Of a DNA stretch of 64,000 nt, positions 28,401 to 36,373 are shown in pieces. The translations under genes and the position numbers were made by a program. Under the pieces are notes generated by a model. The model saw nothing but the letters and a program-made list of their open reading frames with translations, was not told the DNA's origin and ran no database searches. Source of the DNA: Brevundimonas vesicularis (GTDB lineage: Bacteria; Pseudomonadota; Alphaproteobacteria; Caulobacterales; Caulobacteraceae); assembly GCF_014204545.1 (NCBI RefSeq), contig NZ_JACHLJ010000001.1, forward strand, positions 1 through 64,000. The letters run 5' to 3'. Numbering within the stretch: the first letter of the stretch is position 1; every line of letters starts with the position of its first letter.

Positions 28401-28458
28401 CTACGTCTATTCGCACACCGGAAGGCAGTACAACTTCGGCGTCCGCTACACCTTCTAA
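25429..28458 (+). CDS. TonB-dependent outer-membrane receptor with STN signalling domain
   Basis: This 1009-residue receptor has a signal peptide (SLMIAVSTMALAGAGAVQAQ). A secretin/TonB short N-terminal domain (about 28-100; FNVPAQPASTGVPAFARQ) is the part that contacts FecR. A TonB box (ETIVVTGF) precedes the plug (NLAESIQRVPGVSIARDAGE), and a 22-strand-type barrel ends in YNFGVRYTF. Large size and the sequence style match receptors for complex carbohydrates in Caulobacterales and xanthomonads. The start is ATG 25429, with gggagg about 10 bases upstream. A terminator lies between it and the pectin methylesterase, which suggests its substrate may be pectin-derived. Confidence 0.92.
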   Translation: MAMSRNQGAKASLMIAVSTMALAGAGAVQAQARQFNVPAQPASTGVPAFARQADLQILASTDAVAGQRTAAVQGVYSVDQGLGRLLQGSNLVVASNNGRTAVLASASVAPQTVAQGSEVEDQADEVETIVVTGFRASLGSALTAKRRANGVVDVIKAEDMADFPDANLAESIQRVPGVSIARDAGEGRQITVRGLGPQFTRVRINGVEGQSTASGTDSSGGANRNRAFDFNVFASELFNSITVRKTASAETEEGSLGATVDLQTGRPFDYAGANLVVSGQYGYNDLSQKWDPRFAALASNTWMDGRLGALVSVAYTKRQLLEEGHGSGGWLNGTEAGGYNPASPFANARRADVYTPRFPRYGRLTHDQERLGLTGSVQFRPQEQTLINLDLLYSDFKATRQENWLEALSFARNASQGGRPEIIVRDGVIDANGDMVYGLFDDVDVETETRYDELDTKYTQGTLSLEHAFSDRFRIKGLVGYSKSDFDNPIQTTVILNRENSDNYSYDYRENRNAPLIRFGYDVTDPLAYNFGAARSEIRLRPQGVTNTIKTAQLDGGYDLTPSLTLKAGVNYKEYEFDSWALARVNEGVVPQLPAGVTLASLTELVSGFGRNLGAPNGTVTNWIAPNLNAFADLFNIYSGTGLFELSGASNANARGNIRNVTEKDSAAYMQLDFDTELGGVPVRGDIGVRYVKTKQSSTGYQLVAGAAQQTTVDRDYDDVLPALNLTAEVTPDFLVRFGAAKVMTRPNLGSVTPGGSLSTVGVFSVSSGNPYLDPIRATTYDLSAEWYFAPDALLSVGLFYKDIESYIQTSRTSQPFNQSGLPLELLNGLGVSPSDVFLFSQPVNTEGGPLKGIEVSYQQPFTFLPGPFDNLGAIFNVTLVDSKISYISSRSPTGFVENDLLGLSKTAYNATLYYEDDRFSARVSAAYRDRYLTAVPSGTSTNDIDGVRDIVTVDASASYALTDRIKVTFEGLNLTDAFNEQYTDSRRDSIYVYSHTGRQYNFGVRYTF

Positions 28459-28484
28459 GACACTCCCACCTCCCCCGGGAGACT

Positions 28485-28521
28485 GGGCGCTGAACGGTTC
28501 GCCGGTCAGCGCCCTCTTTTT
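28485..28521 (+). terminator. Rho-independent terminator after the TonB receptor
   Basis: A perfect 9-bp stem (gggcgctga 28485-28493 with tcagcgccc 28506-28514) and a 12-nt loop are followed by tcttttt. It ends the receptor transcript only 16 bases before the esterase ATG. The esterase therefore depends on read-through or on a promoter hidden in the receptor's 3' end. Confidence 0.8.
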
Positions 28522-28536
28522 CCATTCGGAGCCAGC

Positions 28537-29646
28537 ATGCTTTCGTCCCTTTCGCGCCGCCAGACGTTCGCGGCCGCCGTCGCTCTACCGATCATGGCGT
28601 CCGGCCGATCCTGGGCTGCTGCGGCTGGATACGACGCTGTAGTCGGGAGCGACGACGCCGGCCGTCGCTTTGGTGCGCCAGTCTATCCGGCGCTGTCCGC
28701 CGCCATCGCCGCTGCACCGGCGGACGGACGAAGGCCGTTCCGCATTCTGATCACGCGCGGAATCTGGACCGAGCAGGTTGTGGTCGACAAGCCTTTCATT
28801 CACCTGATCGGCGAGGATCGCTCAGGCTCGGTGATCAATCATTTGGCGGCGTCGGGACTGGCGGCGCCGGATGGTCGGATGTGGGGCACATTCCGTACTC
28901 CAACCTTGTTCGTGCGTGCGCCCGATTTCCACGCCGAGAACCTGACGATCAACAACGCCTTCGACGGTCTGGCGGAAATGACCAAGCCGAACGGCCTGCA
29001 TTCGCACAATGGCGCAGGGCCCCAGGCCGTGGCTCTGATGATGGACAAGGGGTCGGATCGCGCGGTCGTGCGCAACTGCGATATTCTCAGCTATCAGGAC
29101 ACGCTGTTCCCCGACGCGGGCGCGACGCTGTTCGAAAACTGCCTGATCACTGGCAGCTATGACTTCATCTTCGGCGGCGGGCGTGCCTGGTTCGAACGTT
29201 GCGAAATCCGATCGCGCCTGCGTCCCGCAGACCCGGTCGAAGGCTATATCGTTGCCCCAAGCACGCCGATCGAGCAGGACTACGGCTTTGTCTTCCGCGA
29301 TTGCCGTCTTACCAGAGACGCCGGTGTTCCGCGGCACTCCGTGTTCTTGGGCCGCCCCTGGCGGCCCTCAAGCACCTTCCCTGATGGTCGGTACGGCGAT
29401 CCGAAGTTTGTCGGCGCAGCAACCTTCCTCGACTGCTGGATGGACGACCATATCGCGCCGGCGGGCTGGACCGAGATGTGGTACACCGGCCGCGACGGTA
29501 ATCCCCGCACCATGCTGCAGCCCGAGGATGCCCGCTTCGCCACTTTCGGATCGCGCGGTCCTGGCCTGGCAGACTTCTCGCGCGGCAAGCGCCTCACGAT
29601 CGGCCAGTCGCGGCAGATCAAAAGATCCGCCGTCCTGGGCGCGTGA
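28537..29646 (+). CDS. Pectin methylesterase (CE8 family)
   Basis: This 369-residue secreted right-handed beta-helix enzyme removes methyl esters from pectin. The conserved active-site signatures are all present: GPQAVALMMDKGSDRAVVRN (oxyanion Gln), SYQDTLF (general acid Asp), GSYDFIFGG (nucleophile Asp) and LGRPWRPSS (Arg). An Arg-Arg plus hydrophobic N-terminus (LSRRQTFAAAVALPIMAS) looks like a Tat signal. Position after a regulated TonB receptor suggests the pair handles methylated pectin or oligogalacturonides. Confidence 0.92.
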   Translation: MLSSLSRRQTFAAAVALPIMASGRSWAAAAGYDAVVGSDDAGRRFGAPVYPALSAAIAAAPADGRRPFRILITRGIWTEQVVVDKPFIHLIGEDRSGSVINHLAASGLAAPDGRMWGTFRTPTLFVRAPDFHAENLTINNAFDGLAEMTKPNGLHSHNGAGPQAVALMMDKGSDRAVVRNCDILSYQDTLFPDAGATLFENCLITGSYDFIFGGGRAWFERCEIRSRLRPADPVEGYIVAPSTPIEQDYGFVFRDCRLTRDAGVPRHSVFLGRPWRPSSTFPDGRYGDPKFVGAATFLDCWMDDHIAPAGWTEMWYTGRDGNPRTMLQPEDARFATFGSRGPGLADFSRGKRLTIGQSRQIKRSAVLGA

Positions 29647-29654
29647 ACTTCAGA

Positions 29655-29885
29655 TCACCAGCCGGTCTCCTTACGCCGAGAGGCGTGAAAACTGTCAGAT
29701 TGGTCGCCAGTCTCGATAGAGACGTAGGTCTCCACGCCATCGGTCTTGCCAGTTAGACCTGGCACTTCATCGAGCTGGCGAAGGCTGGTGAACCGACCGC
29801 ATTCCTCGCGATATCGTAAGATCTCAAAACCGTGGCCTTTCAACGCCTCGATCTTATCGAAGTCGTCGGCGGTGGCGAACGGCCC
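29655..29885 (-). pseudogene. Helix-hairpin-helix (ComEA-like) gene remnant
   Basis: An open frame between two stops encodes GPFATADDFDKIEALKGHG followed by ILRYREECGRFTSLRQLDEV and PGLTG. The YRE-x-x-G-x-F-x-S-L-x-x-L-x-x-V-P-G pattern is the second hairpin of ComEA-type HhH DNA-binding domains. No start codon or signal sequence fits the upstream part, and the frame is short. It is likely a fragment of a larger gene. The only ATG (29843) would begin inside the first hairpin. Confidence 0.4.
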
Positions 29886-30013
29886 TCATCGGGTCTGGGA
29901 GATAAACGCATCCCATGAGGACTTGAGACCGCTATCGCACATAGGAACCAATAACCGCGGCGTAGCTTTGCTCTTCAGGCTTTACGCCATGGACCGATCC
30001 GAGGGGGATCGGG

Positions 30014-31141
30014 TTGTCGATCACGGCGGTACGGATGCGCATCGGCGTCATCGCTCATCTCAAATATCCGATCGCAGAACCCTTCGCCGGCGGGCTGGAG
30101 ATGCATACCCATCTCCTCTGTCGCCAACTGCGGCTCAACGGTCATGACGTCACTCTGTTTGCAGCGACCCTGTCCGACCCGGAATTAGGGCTGGAGGCGA
30201 TCTGCGACCAGACGGAAATCGCCAAGGTCGGGACTGCGGAGGCAGGCGACATCGCCTTCTTCCGAGATCATCACGCCTATCTGTCGTTGATGAGCCGGCT
30301 TCGACGCAGTTCGTTCGACGTGATCCACAACAACAGTCTGCACTATCTGCCGGTCTCGATGGCGGAGACCTTGCCCATGCCGATGGTCACCACCCTCCAC
30401 ACGCCGCCGTTTTGCTGGCTGGAGAGCGGTATCCGCGAAGCGAGCGCGCCGTTCGCGCGGTTCGTCGGCGTGTCGGAGGCGATGCGCGAACAATGGAGCC
30501 CGGTGCGGCCGATCGATCAGGTCATTCTGAACGGGATCGATCTGGACCGCTTTCCATGGCAGGCACGTCACGACGAACCTGGGCATTTGATCTGGTATGG
30601 GCGGATTGTGCCCGAGAAGGGTCTGCATCTGGCGCTGGACGCGGCGGCATTGGCGGGTATTCCGCTGCGTTTCGCGGGCCCGATCCTAGATCAAGCCTAT
30701 TTGGATGCCGAGATCGCTCCGAGGTTGACGCATAAGACCACCTATCTCGGTCACCTCGATCACGAAGCGCTGTCGAAGGAGATCGGGCAGGCGGCCGCCT
30801 TCGTCTGCACGCCGCGCTGGGACGAACCCTATGGACTGGTGGTGGCCGAAGCGCTGGCGTGCGGGACGCCCGTCGCCGCTTTCGCGCGTGGCGCTATTCC
30901 CGAGATTCTGACCCCCGACTGCGGCGCCCTGGCGCGTCCGGACGATGTGCAGGACCTGGCGTGCGCAATCGCCCGTGCGGTCGGCCTGTCTCGGTCGGCC
31001 TGCCGCGCGCGCGCCGAGGCGGCCTGCGATGTGCGCCGGATGATCGCCGCCTATGAACGGCTCTATGGCGAGATGATCCAGGCAGCTGCGGCGGGCCAGA
31101 TGCAGGCCAATGACGCGCTGGAAGATCGGCTGATCGCATGA
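30014..31141 (+). CDS. Glycosyltransferase family 4 (GT-B)
   Basis: This 375-residue retaining GT-B enzyme is first in a seven-gene overlapping cluster. The N-terminal fold begins IGVIAHLKYPIAEPFAGGLE, the type that binds acceptor. The donor-binding C-terminal half has WYGRIVPEKGLHLALDAAAL and the E-x7-E motif PYGLVVAEALACGTPV (about 275-290). TTG 30014 has an excellent site gaggggg (30001-30007). ATG 30035 would trim seven residues. Donor and acceptor sugars cannot be told from the sequence. It overlaps the next gene by 4 nt. Confidence 0.88.
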   Translation: MSITAVRMRIGVIAHLKYPIAEPFAGGLEMHTHLLCRQLRLNGHDVTLFAATLSDPELGLEAICDQTEIAKVGTAEAGDIAFFRDHHAYLSLMSRLRRSSFDVIHNNSLHYLPVSMAETLPMPMVTTLHTPPFCWLESGIREASAPFARFVGVSEAMREQWSPVRPIDQVILNGIDLDRFPWQARHDEPGHLIWYGRIVPEKGLHLALDAAALAGIPLRFAGPILDQAYLDAEIAPRLTHKTTYLGHLDHEALSKEIGQAAAFVCTPRWDEPYGLVVAEALACGTPVAAFARGAIPEILTPDCGALARPDDVQDLACAIARAVGLSRSACRARAEAACDVRRMIAAYERLYGEMIQAAAAGQMQANDALEDRLIA

Positions 31142-32091
31142 GGGGCGAACCTGCCTTCTGCGTTTGTGTGCCCGCGCGGAATGAGGAACGGCGTCTTCCC
31201 GTGCTGCTGGCCGCCCTGGCCGCGCAGGATCTTCCGGGCAGGATTTCGGTCGCGCTCTGCATCAATAACTCGACAGACGGTTCGCTTCCTCAAGCGCAGG
31301 CAGCGGCCGATCGGTGGAAGGATCGACTGGACATCGTCGTTAATTTGCAGACCTTCCCAGAGCATCGCGCCCATGCCGGCGCGGCGCGGCGCGCCGCCAT
31401 GTCCGTCGGTCTCGAGCAACTCGGAGATCGATCGAATGGCGTTCTGATCTCGACGGATGCCGACACGCGACCGCCGCCGAACTGGCTGTCCGCCAATCTT
31501 GCAGCCATCGCAGCAGGAGCCGATCTGGTGGGCGGACGGCTGGTGCTGGATGAGGCGGAAGCGATCTCCACGGATGTCGCGGCTCTGCGCCAGATGTGGG
31601 ACGCCTACTGGCGCGAAGTTCGAGCGATCGAGGACGAGATCGACCCGTCGCCGCATGATCCGGCGCCCCGCCATGGCGATCACACCGGAGCCAGCCTCGC
31701 CATCACGGCGGCGGCTTATGTTTCAGCCGGCGGCGTGCCGGAACTGCCGACGGGCGAGGATCGGGCGCTTGTGATCGCCGCTCAAGCGCAGGGGGGCAGG
31801 CTTGTGCATCCCTTGGCGGTGTGGACGCGAGTGTCGGCACGCACCACGGGCCGCGCCGCCGGGGGGATGGCGGAGGACATGACCCGTCTGTTCCATCAGG
31901 CGCGGAACGGCGGTCCGATCATGGCTCCGGACTTTTCGCATTGGCGGCAGCGGGCGATGTGGCGAAAGGGGCAGCGTCAAGACGCGGCGAGCGCCAAGCG
32001 GCTGTCGGCTTTGGAAGCCCAGCTGCCCGCCATGCCGCTCGATATGGATTTACGACGTTGGGCCGACGGCGTTGCGAGAGCCGCAGCGTGA
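31138..32091 (+). CDS. Glycosyltransferase family 2 (GT-A)
   Basis: This 317-residue protein has a GT2 start (FCVCVPARNEERRLPVLLAA), a DxD motif in ISTDADTRPPPNWL (about 103-116) and a later GEDRALV segment. It overlaps the GT4 gene upstream and the GT28-like gene downstream by 4 nt each. No membrane segment is visible, so it is probably cytosolic or membrane-associated. The substrate is unknown. Confidence 0.85.
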   Translation: MRGEPAFCVCVPARNEERRLPVLLAALAAQDLPGRISVALCINNSTDGSLPQAQAAADRWKDRLDIVVNLQTFPEHRAHAGAARRAAMSVGLEQLGDRSNGVLISTDADTRPPPNWLSANLAAIAAGADLVGGRLVLDEAEAISTDVAALRQMWDAYWREVRAIEDEIDPSPHDPAPRHGDHTGASLAITAAAYVSAGGVPELPTGEDRALVIAAQAQGGRLVHPLAVWTRVSARTTGRAAGGMAEDMTRLFHQARNGGPIMAPDFSHWRQRAMWRKGQRQDAASAKRLSALEAQLPAMPLDMDLRRWADGVARAAA

Positions 32092-33119
32092 TTGCTCCGA
32101 TCGGATACTATGTCCATCACCAGGGCGACGGCCACCGCCAGCGCGCACTGGAAATCGCCGCTGCTGCGCCCCAGCGATTTGTTTTGCTCGGGACGGGACT
32201 GAAGGGTCGAACCGGAGACATCGCCTGCGTGGATCTGGAGGATGACAGGCCCCACGGGGGAGACCGCTTTTCCGGCTGTGACGAGGCGCCTGTCCGGCCT
32301 GAGGCGCTGCATTACGCCCCCTATCAACATGCGGGCGTCCGGGCGCGGACCGCCCGGTTCGCCAGATGGATCAGCGACGCCAAGCCGGCGCTGATGGTGA
32401 TCGATGTGTCGGTCGAGATGGCGATGCTGGCCCGGCTGTGTGCGACGCCTGTGGTCTATGTTCGTCTCGCGGGGGATCGATCGGACCCGGCGCATCTGGA
32501 CGCCTTCCGCGGCGCAGAAGCCTTGCTTGCGCCCTTTCATGAGCGACTTGATGGAATGGGGGCCAGAGAGGTGCGCGACAAGACGCGTTACTTCGCCCCC
32601 CGGCGGCAGACAGGATCGAAGCGAGGCTCCGGCGTCCTGGTCGTTAATGGGCGGGGGGGCGATCCGTTGGACGGCGCCAAGCTGGCGGCGGCTGCAGAGA
32701 CAACGCCCGATCGATTGTGGACCGGCGTCGGGCCTATTGATCCGCCGCCGATCGTGCCTCCGAACCTGAAGCTGGCAGGCTGGATCGACGCTATCAGCGA
32801 CGAGATCGGAAAGGCGGAGATCATCGTCGGAGGCGCGGGAGACGGCCTGCTGAACGCGGTGATTTCGGCCGACAAGCCCTTTGTCTGTCTTCCCGAGCCT
32901 CGCGCGTACAACGAGCAGATCGCGAAGGCCGAGCGGTTGGCGGATTTGGGCGCCGCCATCGTCCTTGCGCAGTGGCCACAGGCGCAGCAGTGGCCGAGCA
33001 TCCTTCGGTCGGCACTCTCATTGTCGCCCGCTGATCGGCAGCAGATCAGCGGACAGGGGCTCGGCGCCGCTGGACCCTGGCTTGTCGACCTCGCATCCGA
33101 GCTTGAGGCACGCCGATGA
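32088..33119 (+). CDS. GT28/MurG-like glycosyltransferase domain protein
   Basis: This 343-residue GT-B protein starts YYVHHQGDGHRQRALEIAAA, the GH-x-x-R-x-x-x-I pattern of MurG/MGDG-synthase-type enzymes. Its C-terminal part has IIVGGAGDGLLNAVISADKP followed by FVCLPEPRAYNEQIAKAERL, the usual donor-site and acceptor-switch region of GT28. I chose GTG 32088 because it overlaps the GT2 stop (GTGA). Longer in-frame extensions reach back into the upstream gene and have no support. The acceptor is unknown, possibly a lipid. Confidence 0.75.
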   Translation: MIAPIGYYVHHQGDGHRQRALEIAAAAPQRFVLLGTGLKGRTGDIACVDLEDDRPHGGDRFSGCDEAPVRPEALHYAPYQHAGVRARTARFARWISDAKPALMVIDVSVEMAMLARLCATPVVYVRLAGDRSDPAHLDAFRGAEALLAPFHERLDGMGAREVRDKTRYFAPRRQTGSKRGSGVLVVNGRGGDPLDGAKLAAAAETTPDRLWTGVGPIDPPPIVPPNLKLAGWIDAISDEIGKAEIIVGGAGDGLLNAVISADKPFVCLPEPRAYNEQIAKAERLADLGAAIVLAQWPQAQQWPSILRSALSLSPADRQQISGQGLGAAGPWLVDLASELEARR

Positions 33120-34216
33120 CAGCCCTGGAAACAACGCCGACCGCGTCATCGCCTCTCGAACTTGAGGTCAGATTGGCGGCGCTGGGTGCGCGCTACGACG
33201 CCACGCCGCGATATCCCGCCAATAGTCTGAAGCTGCTCGCCTCGGAGGGTTGGGGTCAACGGTTCGCTCCGGTCCAGAGCGGCGGAACGGCCTATGACGA
33301 TCCAATCCACAAAGCCTTGGCCTTGATGGACGCTCTACGCAGCGTTGGACGGTCGGATCTCAGCGTCGGCCGACTGTTCGAAGGGCACGTCAACGCCCTG
33401 GCGGTGTTCGACTGGTACGCGGACCCGGCCCAGAAGGCTTGGCTCGGCAAGGTCCTTGAGCAGGGCGGCTGGTTCGGCGTCTGGGCGACGGAACCGCCGC
33501 CCGGCGTTCGTCTGGTCGGCGATCGGCTGCAGGGCGCCAAGATGTTCGCAACGGGCGCGGGCGGACTGGAATATGCAATCATCACTGCTCAGCCGGAACA
33601 GGGCGAACGCCAGTTGATCGTCGTGCCGGCGAACGAAGCCGAGAGGGCCGATCTGAGCGGTTGGCGGGTTCGCGGCATGCGCGCGACGACCAGCGGACGC
33701 TATGAGGTGACCGGGTTGACGGTCGATGCCGATCAGCGGCTCGGACGTCCCGGAGACTATGACCGCGAACCGCGTTTCACGGCGGGGGCCTGGCGGTTCA
33801 CGGCGGTGCAGTTGGGTGGCGTCGAGGGCCTGGTCATGGCAATGCGTGACGCGCTGTCCGACGCCGCCCGCGCAGATCCCATCCAGCGCGCGCGCTTCGC
33901 CGATGCGGTCGTTGCGGCGCGAACGGCCTGGCTTTGGGTCCGCGAAGCTGCGATCCGCGCGGCGTCCGAAGCGCCGGACGCCGGGGATTTCGCCCGCGCC
34001 ACGCGCGGTGTCGTCGAACGCAGCGCCCTTGATGTCATGGAGTTGGCGGCGCGGTCGGTCGGGACCCGCAGCGCCTTCGATGGCGAGCGCATCGACAAGA
34101 TTACGCGCGATCTCAGCCTCTATCTTCGACAGGCCGGACCCGACTATGCGAAGGATCAGGCGGCCAAGACCTGGCTGGATCGCGATCTCTGGGGCGAGGG
34201 CGACGCCCTATGGTGA
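33116..34216 (+). CDS. Acyl-CoA dehydrogenase-like flavoprotein
   Basis: This 366-residue protein shows acyl-CoA dehydrogenase features. An N-terminal helical domain has GRLFEGHVNALAVFDWYADP. A middle beta domain contains GVWATEPPPGVRLVGDRLQG and then KMFATGAGG. A C-terminal four-helix bundle contains QLGGVEGLVMAMRDAL. It is a little shorter than the typical 380 residues. I could not assign the catalytic glutamate by eye. An oxidoreductase of this family between a glycosyltransferase and a deacetylase is unusual and suggests desaturation of a carrier-bound acyl or sugar intermediate, but this is inference. Confidence 0.8.
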   Translation: MTALETTPTASSPLELEVRLAALGARYDATPRYPANSLKLLASEGWGQRFAPVQSGGTAYDDPIHKALALMDALRSVGRSDLSVGRLFEGHVNALAVFDWYADPAQKAWLGKVLEQGGWFGVWATEPPPGVRLVGDRLQGAKMFATGAGGLEYAIITAQPEQGERQLIVVPANEAERADLSGWRVRGMRATTSGRYEVTGLTVDADQRLGRPGDYDREPRFTAGAWRFTAVQLGGVEGLVMAMRDALSDAARADPIQRARFADAVVAARTAWLWVREAAIRAASEAPDAGDFARATRGVVERSALDVMELAARSVGTRSAFDGERIDKITRDLSLYLRQAGPDYAKDQAAKTWLDRDLWGEGDALW

Positions 34217-34917
34217 GCGAGAAAACCGGCCGGCTAGCGACCCTGGCGCTGGAGCGTTCGCCCTGGCGATCCGCGCGGTGGCTGGTCATCGCCCCGCATG
34301 CCGACGACGAGACGCTGGGCGCCGGAGCCTTGATCCATCAGGCGGCGACGACCGAACGTCTGGCAGGCGTCGTGATCCTCACCGACGGCGCGGGTTCGCA
34401 CGACCATCCGGACGCGGCCTCCCGTGCGAGGCTTATCCGGACCCGACGCCTGGAGGCGGGACGCGCCGTTCGACGGTTGGCGGGAGCCGCAGCGGCGCCG
34501 CCCGTGTTTCTGGATTGGCCCGACGCCCAGCCCGCTTCTGCCGGCAGCATGGTGTTCGAAGCGACCGCGCGTCGTCTCGCGGCTTTGTGCCGGGAGCGGC
34601 GCGTCGATGCGATCGCCGTCACAGGTCCGGACGATCTCCATTGCGATCATCAGGCGGCGGCCCATTTGGCGCGCCGCGCAGCCGGTATGGCCCGCCGGCC
34701 GGTGGCCGTGTTCGATTATGTCGTGTGGGGGGCGCCTCCGTCCGGGTCGAAGCTGCGGATCGCGACGCGACCTCTGAAGGCCGGCCTGAGGGCCTATGCC
34801 CTGTCGAGCCATCAAAGTCAGTTGACGCCGATGTTCGGCCAAGGCTTCCGGCTCGAGAAGGCGAGGGGGCTGCGGGCCGCCTCGGACACCCTGTATCGGC
34901 GCGACGCCTATGACTGA
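34210..34917 (+). CDS. PIG-L family N-acetylglucosamine deacetylase-like protein
   Basis: This 235-residue protein has the PIG-L zinc motif PHADDETLGAG (about 30-40). A second metal-binding stretch (DLHCDHQAAA, about 140-149) and the usual TDGAGSHDHPD region follow. Family members remove acetyl from GlcNAc attached to inositol, mycothiol precursors, bacillithiol precursors or other aglycones. It overlaps the flavoprotein gene by 7 nt and the methyltransferase gene by 8 nt. The substrate here is likely made by the neighbouring glycosyltransferases. Confidence 0.9.
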   Translation: MVSEKTGRLATLALERSPWRSARWLVIAPHADDETLGAGALIHQAATTERLAGVVILTDGAGSHDHPDAASRARLIRTRRLEAGRAVRRLAGAAAAPPVFLDWPDAQPASAGSMVFEATARRLAALCRERRVDAIAVTGPDDLHCDHQAAAHLARRAAGMARRPVAVFDYVVWGAPPSGSKLRIATRPLKAGLRAYALSSHQSQLTPMFGQGFRLEKARGLRAASDTLYRRDAYD

Positions 34918-35491
34918 ACGCTCGCTTCCCGCCGCCTATTTCGAAGGCATCTTCGCCGGGGACACCGATCCGTGGGATTTGGCTTCCAGCCCCTATGAGG
35001 CGGCCAAGTTCGATCGCACGATCGCCGCTCTGTCGGCGCGGCGAGCGGCTTTTGCGCTCGAGGTCGGCTGTGCGGGCGGCGTCCTGACCGAGCGGCTGAG
35101 CGCGGTATGTGATCATCTGTTGGCGATCGACGTCAGCCCGACCGCTCTGGAGCGGGCGCGTCAGCGTCTGTCGGGGCGGCGGAATGTCCGGTTCGAGGCC
35201 GGGGCCTTCCCTTGGGACTGTCCGGTTCTGGACGGACTGGATCTCGTCGTCCTGTCCGAAGTCGCCTACTACTGGAGCGACGCCGATCTGGACCTGGCGG
35301 CGCAACGCATCGCTGATGGCTTGGTCGAGGGCGGACGCGTTCTTCTGGTGCACTGGACCGGCGAGACCGACTATCCCCAGACCGCCGACGACGCCGTCGA
35401 GCGCCTCTGGCTCGGATTATCGGACCTCATGCAAGTGGATCTCGCCGAGCGGCATCCAAACTATCGGCTGGATTTGTGGAGCCGCCGATGA
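34910..35491 (+). CDS. NodS-like SAM-dependent methyltransferase
   Basis: This 193-residue class I methyltransferase has the NodS-type opening FAGDTDPWDLASSPYEAAKF. The SAM motif I is ALEVGCAGGVLTERL (about 46-60), followed by IDVSPTALERAR. NodS N-methylates the deacetylated glucosamine of rhizobial Nod factors. Here it follows a PIG-L deacetylase, the same logical order (deacetylate, then methylate the free amine). No nodA, nodB or nodC gene is nearby, so this is not a nodulation locus. Confidence 0.85.
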   Translation: MTERSLPAAYFEGIFAGDTDPWDLASSPYEAAKFDRTIAALSARRAAFALEVGCAGGVLTERLSAVCDHLLAIDVSPTALERARQRLSGRRNVRFEAGAFPWDCPVLDGLDLVVLSEVAYYWSDADLDLAAQRIADGLVEGGRVLLVHWTGETDYPQTADDAVERLWLGLSDLMQVDLAERHPNYRLDLWSRR

Positions 35492-36342
35492 CCACGCTGT
35501 CTGCGCTCACGCTGGTTCGCAACCGGCAGGCGCATCTGGACCGATTGGTCGAAGGATTGACCCTCAGCGCCTCGCCGCCCGACGAACTGATCGTCATCGA
35601 CATGAGCGATGCGCCCGTGCCGCTGCCGCCCGTGGGCTTTCCCGTTCGGATCGAACGTCTGGCGGGCGACGCCCTGCCTCTGGCCGCTGCCCGAAATCTG
35701 GCGGCCGCCTTGGCGTCAGGCGATCTCCTGCTGTTTCTCGATGTGGATTGCATCGTGTCGTCGTCAGTTTGCGGCCGTATGCAGGACTTGCTCGCCGAGC
35801 ATGACGCCGTCGTCTGTCCGGAGGTGCTTTATCTTCCCGCCGGAGCCGTCCAGCCGGGCCCTCTGTCGGAGACCGATCTAAAGGCGGCCGGGCGGCCCCA
35901 TCCCGTGCGCCCCTTTCCGCAGGAAGGCGAAAGCCTGGAGCGCAATGCCGGGCTGTTCTGGTCTCTGGCTTTCGCGCTCCGCCGCTCGACCTTCGATCGG
36001 ATCGGCGGGTTCGACGAGACTTACGTCGGCTACGGCGCCGAAGATACGGACCTAGGTTTTCGCATCGCGCGAGAGGGCCTGCCGCTCCTCTTCGCCGGCG
36101 GCGCGCCGGTCTTCCACCAGCACCATGAGGGCTATGATCCGCCCCTGCAGCATTTTCGCGCCCTGATCGCCAACGCCAAACGCTTCCACGCCGCCTGGTC
36201 GATCTGGCCGATGGACGGCTGGCTGCAGGCGATGGCGGATCTCGGACTGGTCGACTGGTCGTCGGGCGGATTGACCATTCGGCGCGAACCCACGTCGACC
36301 GAAATCGCTGCCGCACGAAAAGATCCTGCAAGTCCCTTCTAG
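35488..36342 (+). CDS. Glycosyltransferase family 2 with galactosyltransferase-like C-terminus
   Basis: This 284-residue GT-A protein opens LTLVRNRQAHLDRLVEGLTL. Its DxD motif is FLDVDCIV (about 84-91). The C-terminal motif GGFDETYVGYGAEDTDLGFR is typical of the catalytic second half of galactosyl/GalNAc transferase-like GT2 enzymes. I start it at ATG 35488, which overlaps the methyltransferase stop and has ggag at proper spacing. The GTG at 35476 adds only four residues. It is the last gene of the cluster. Confidence 0.88.
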   Translation: MTTLSALTLVRNRQAHLDRLVEGLTLSASPPDELIVIDMSDAPVPLPPVGFPVRIERLAGDALPLAAARNLAAALASGDLLLFLDVDCIVSSSVCGRMQDLLAEHDAVVCPEVLYLPAGAVQPGPLSETDLKAAGRPHPVRPFPQEGESLERNAGLFWSLAFALRRSTFDRIGGFDETYVGYGAEDTDLGFRIAREGLPLLFAGGAPVFHQHHEGYDPPLQHFRALIANAKRFHAAWSIWPMDGWLQAMADLGLVDWSSGGLTIRREPTSTEIAAARKDPASPF

Positions 36343-36373
36343 GGCGGTTCCTTCGCGCTGGCGGCTGAAAAGA

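Noticed and set aside
34910..35491. Nodulation locus
   Set aside because: The NodS-like methyltransferase has no nodA, nodB or nodC companions; the cluster is better treated as an unknown glycan pathway.
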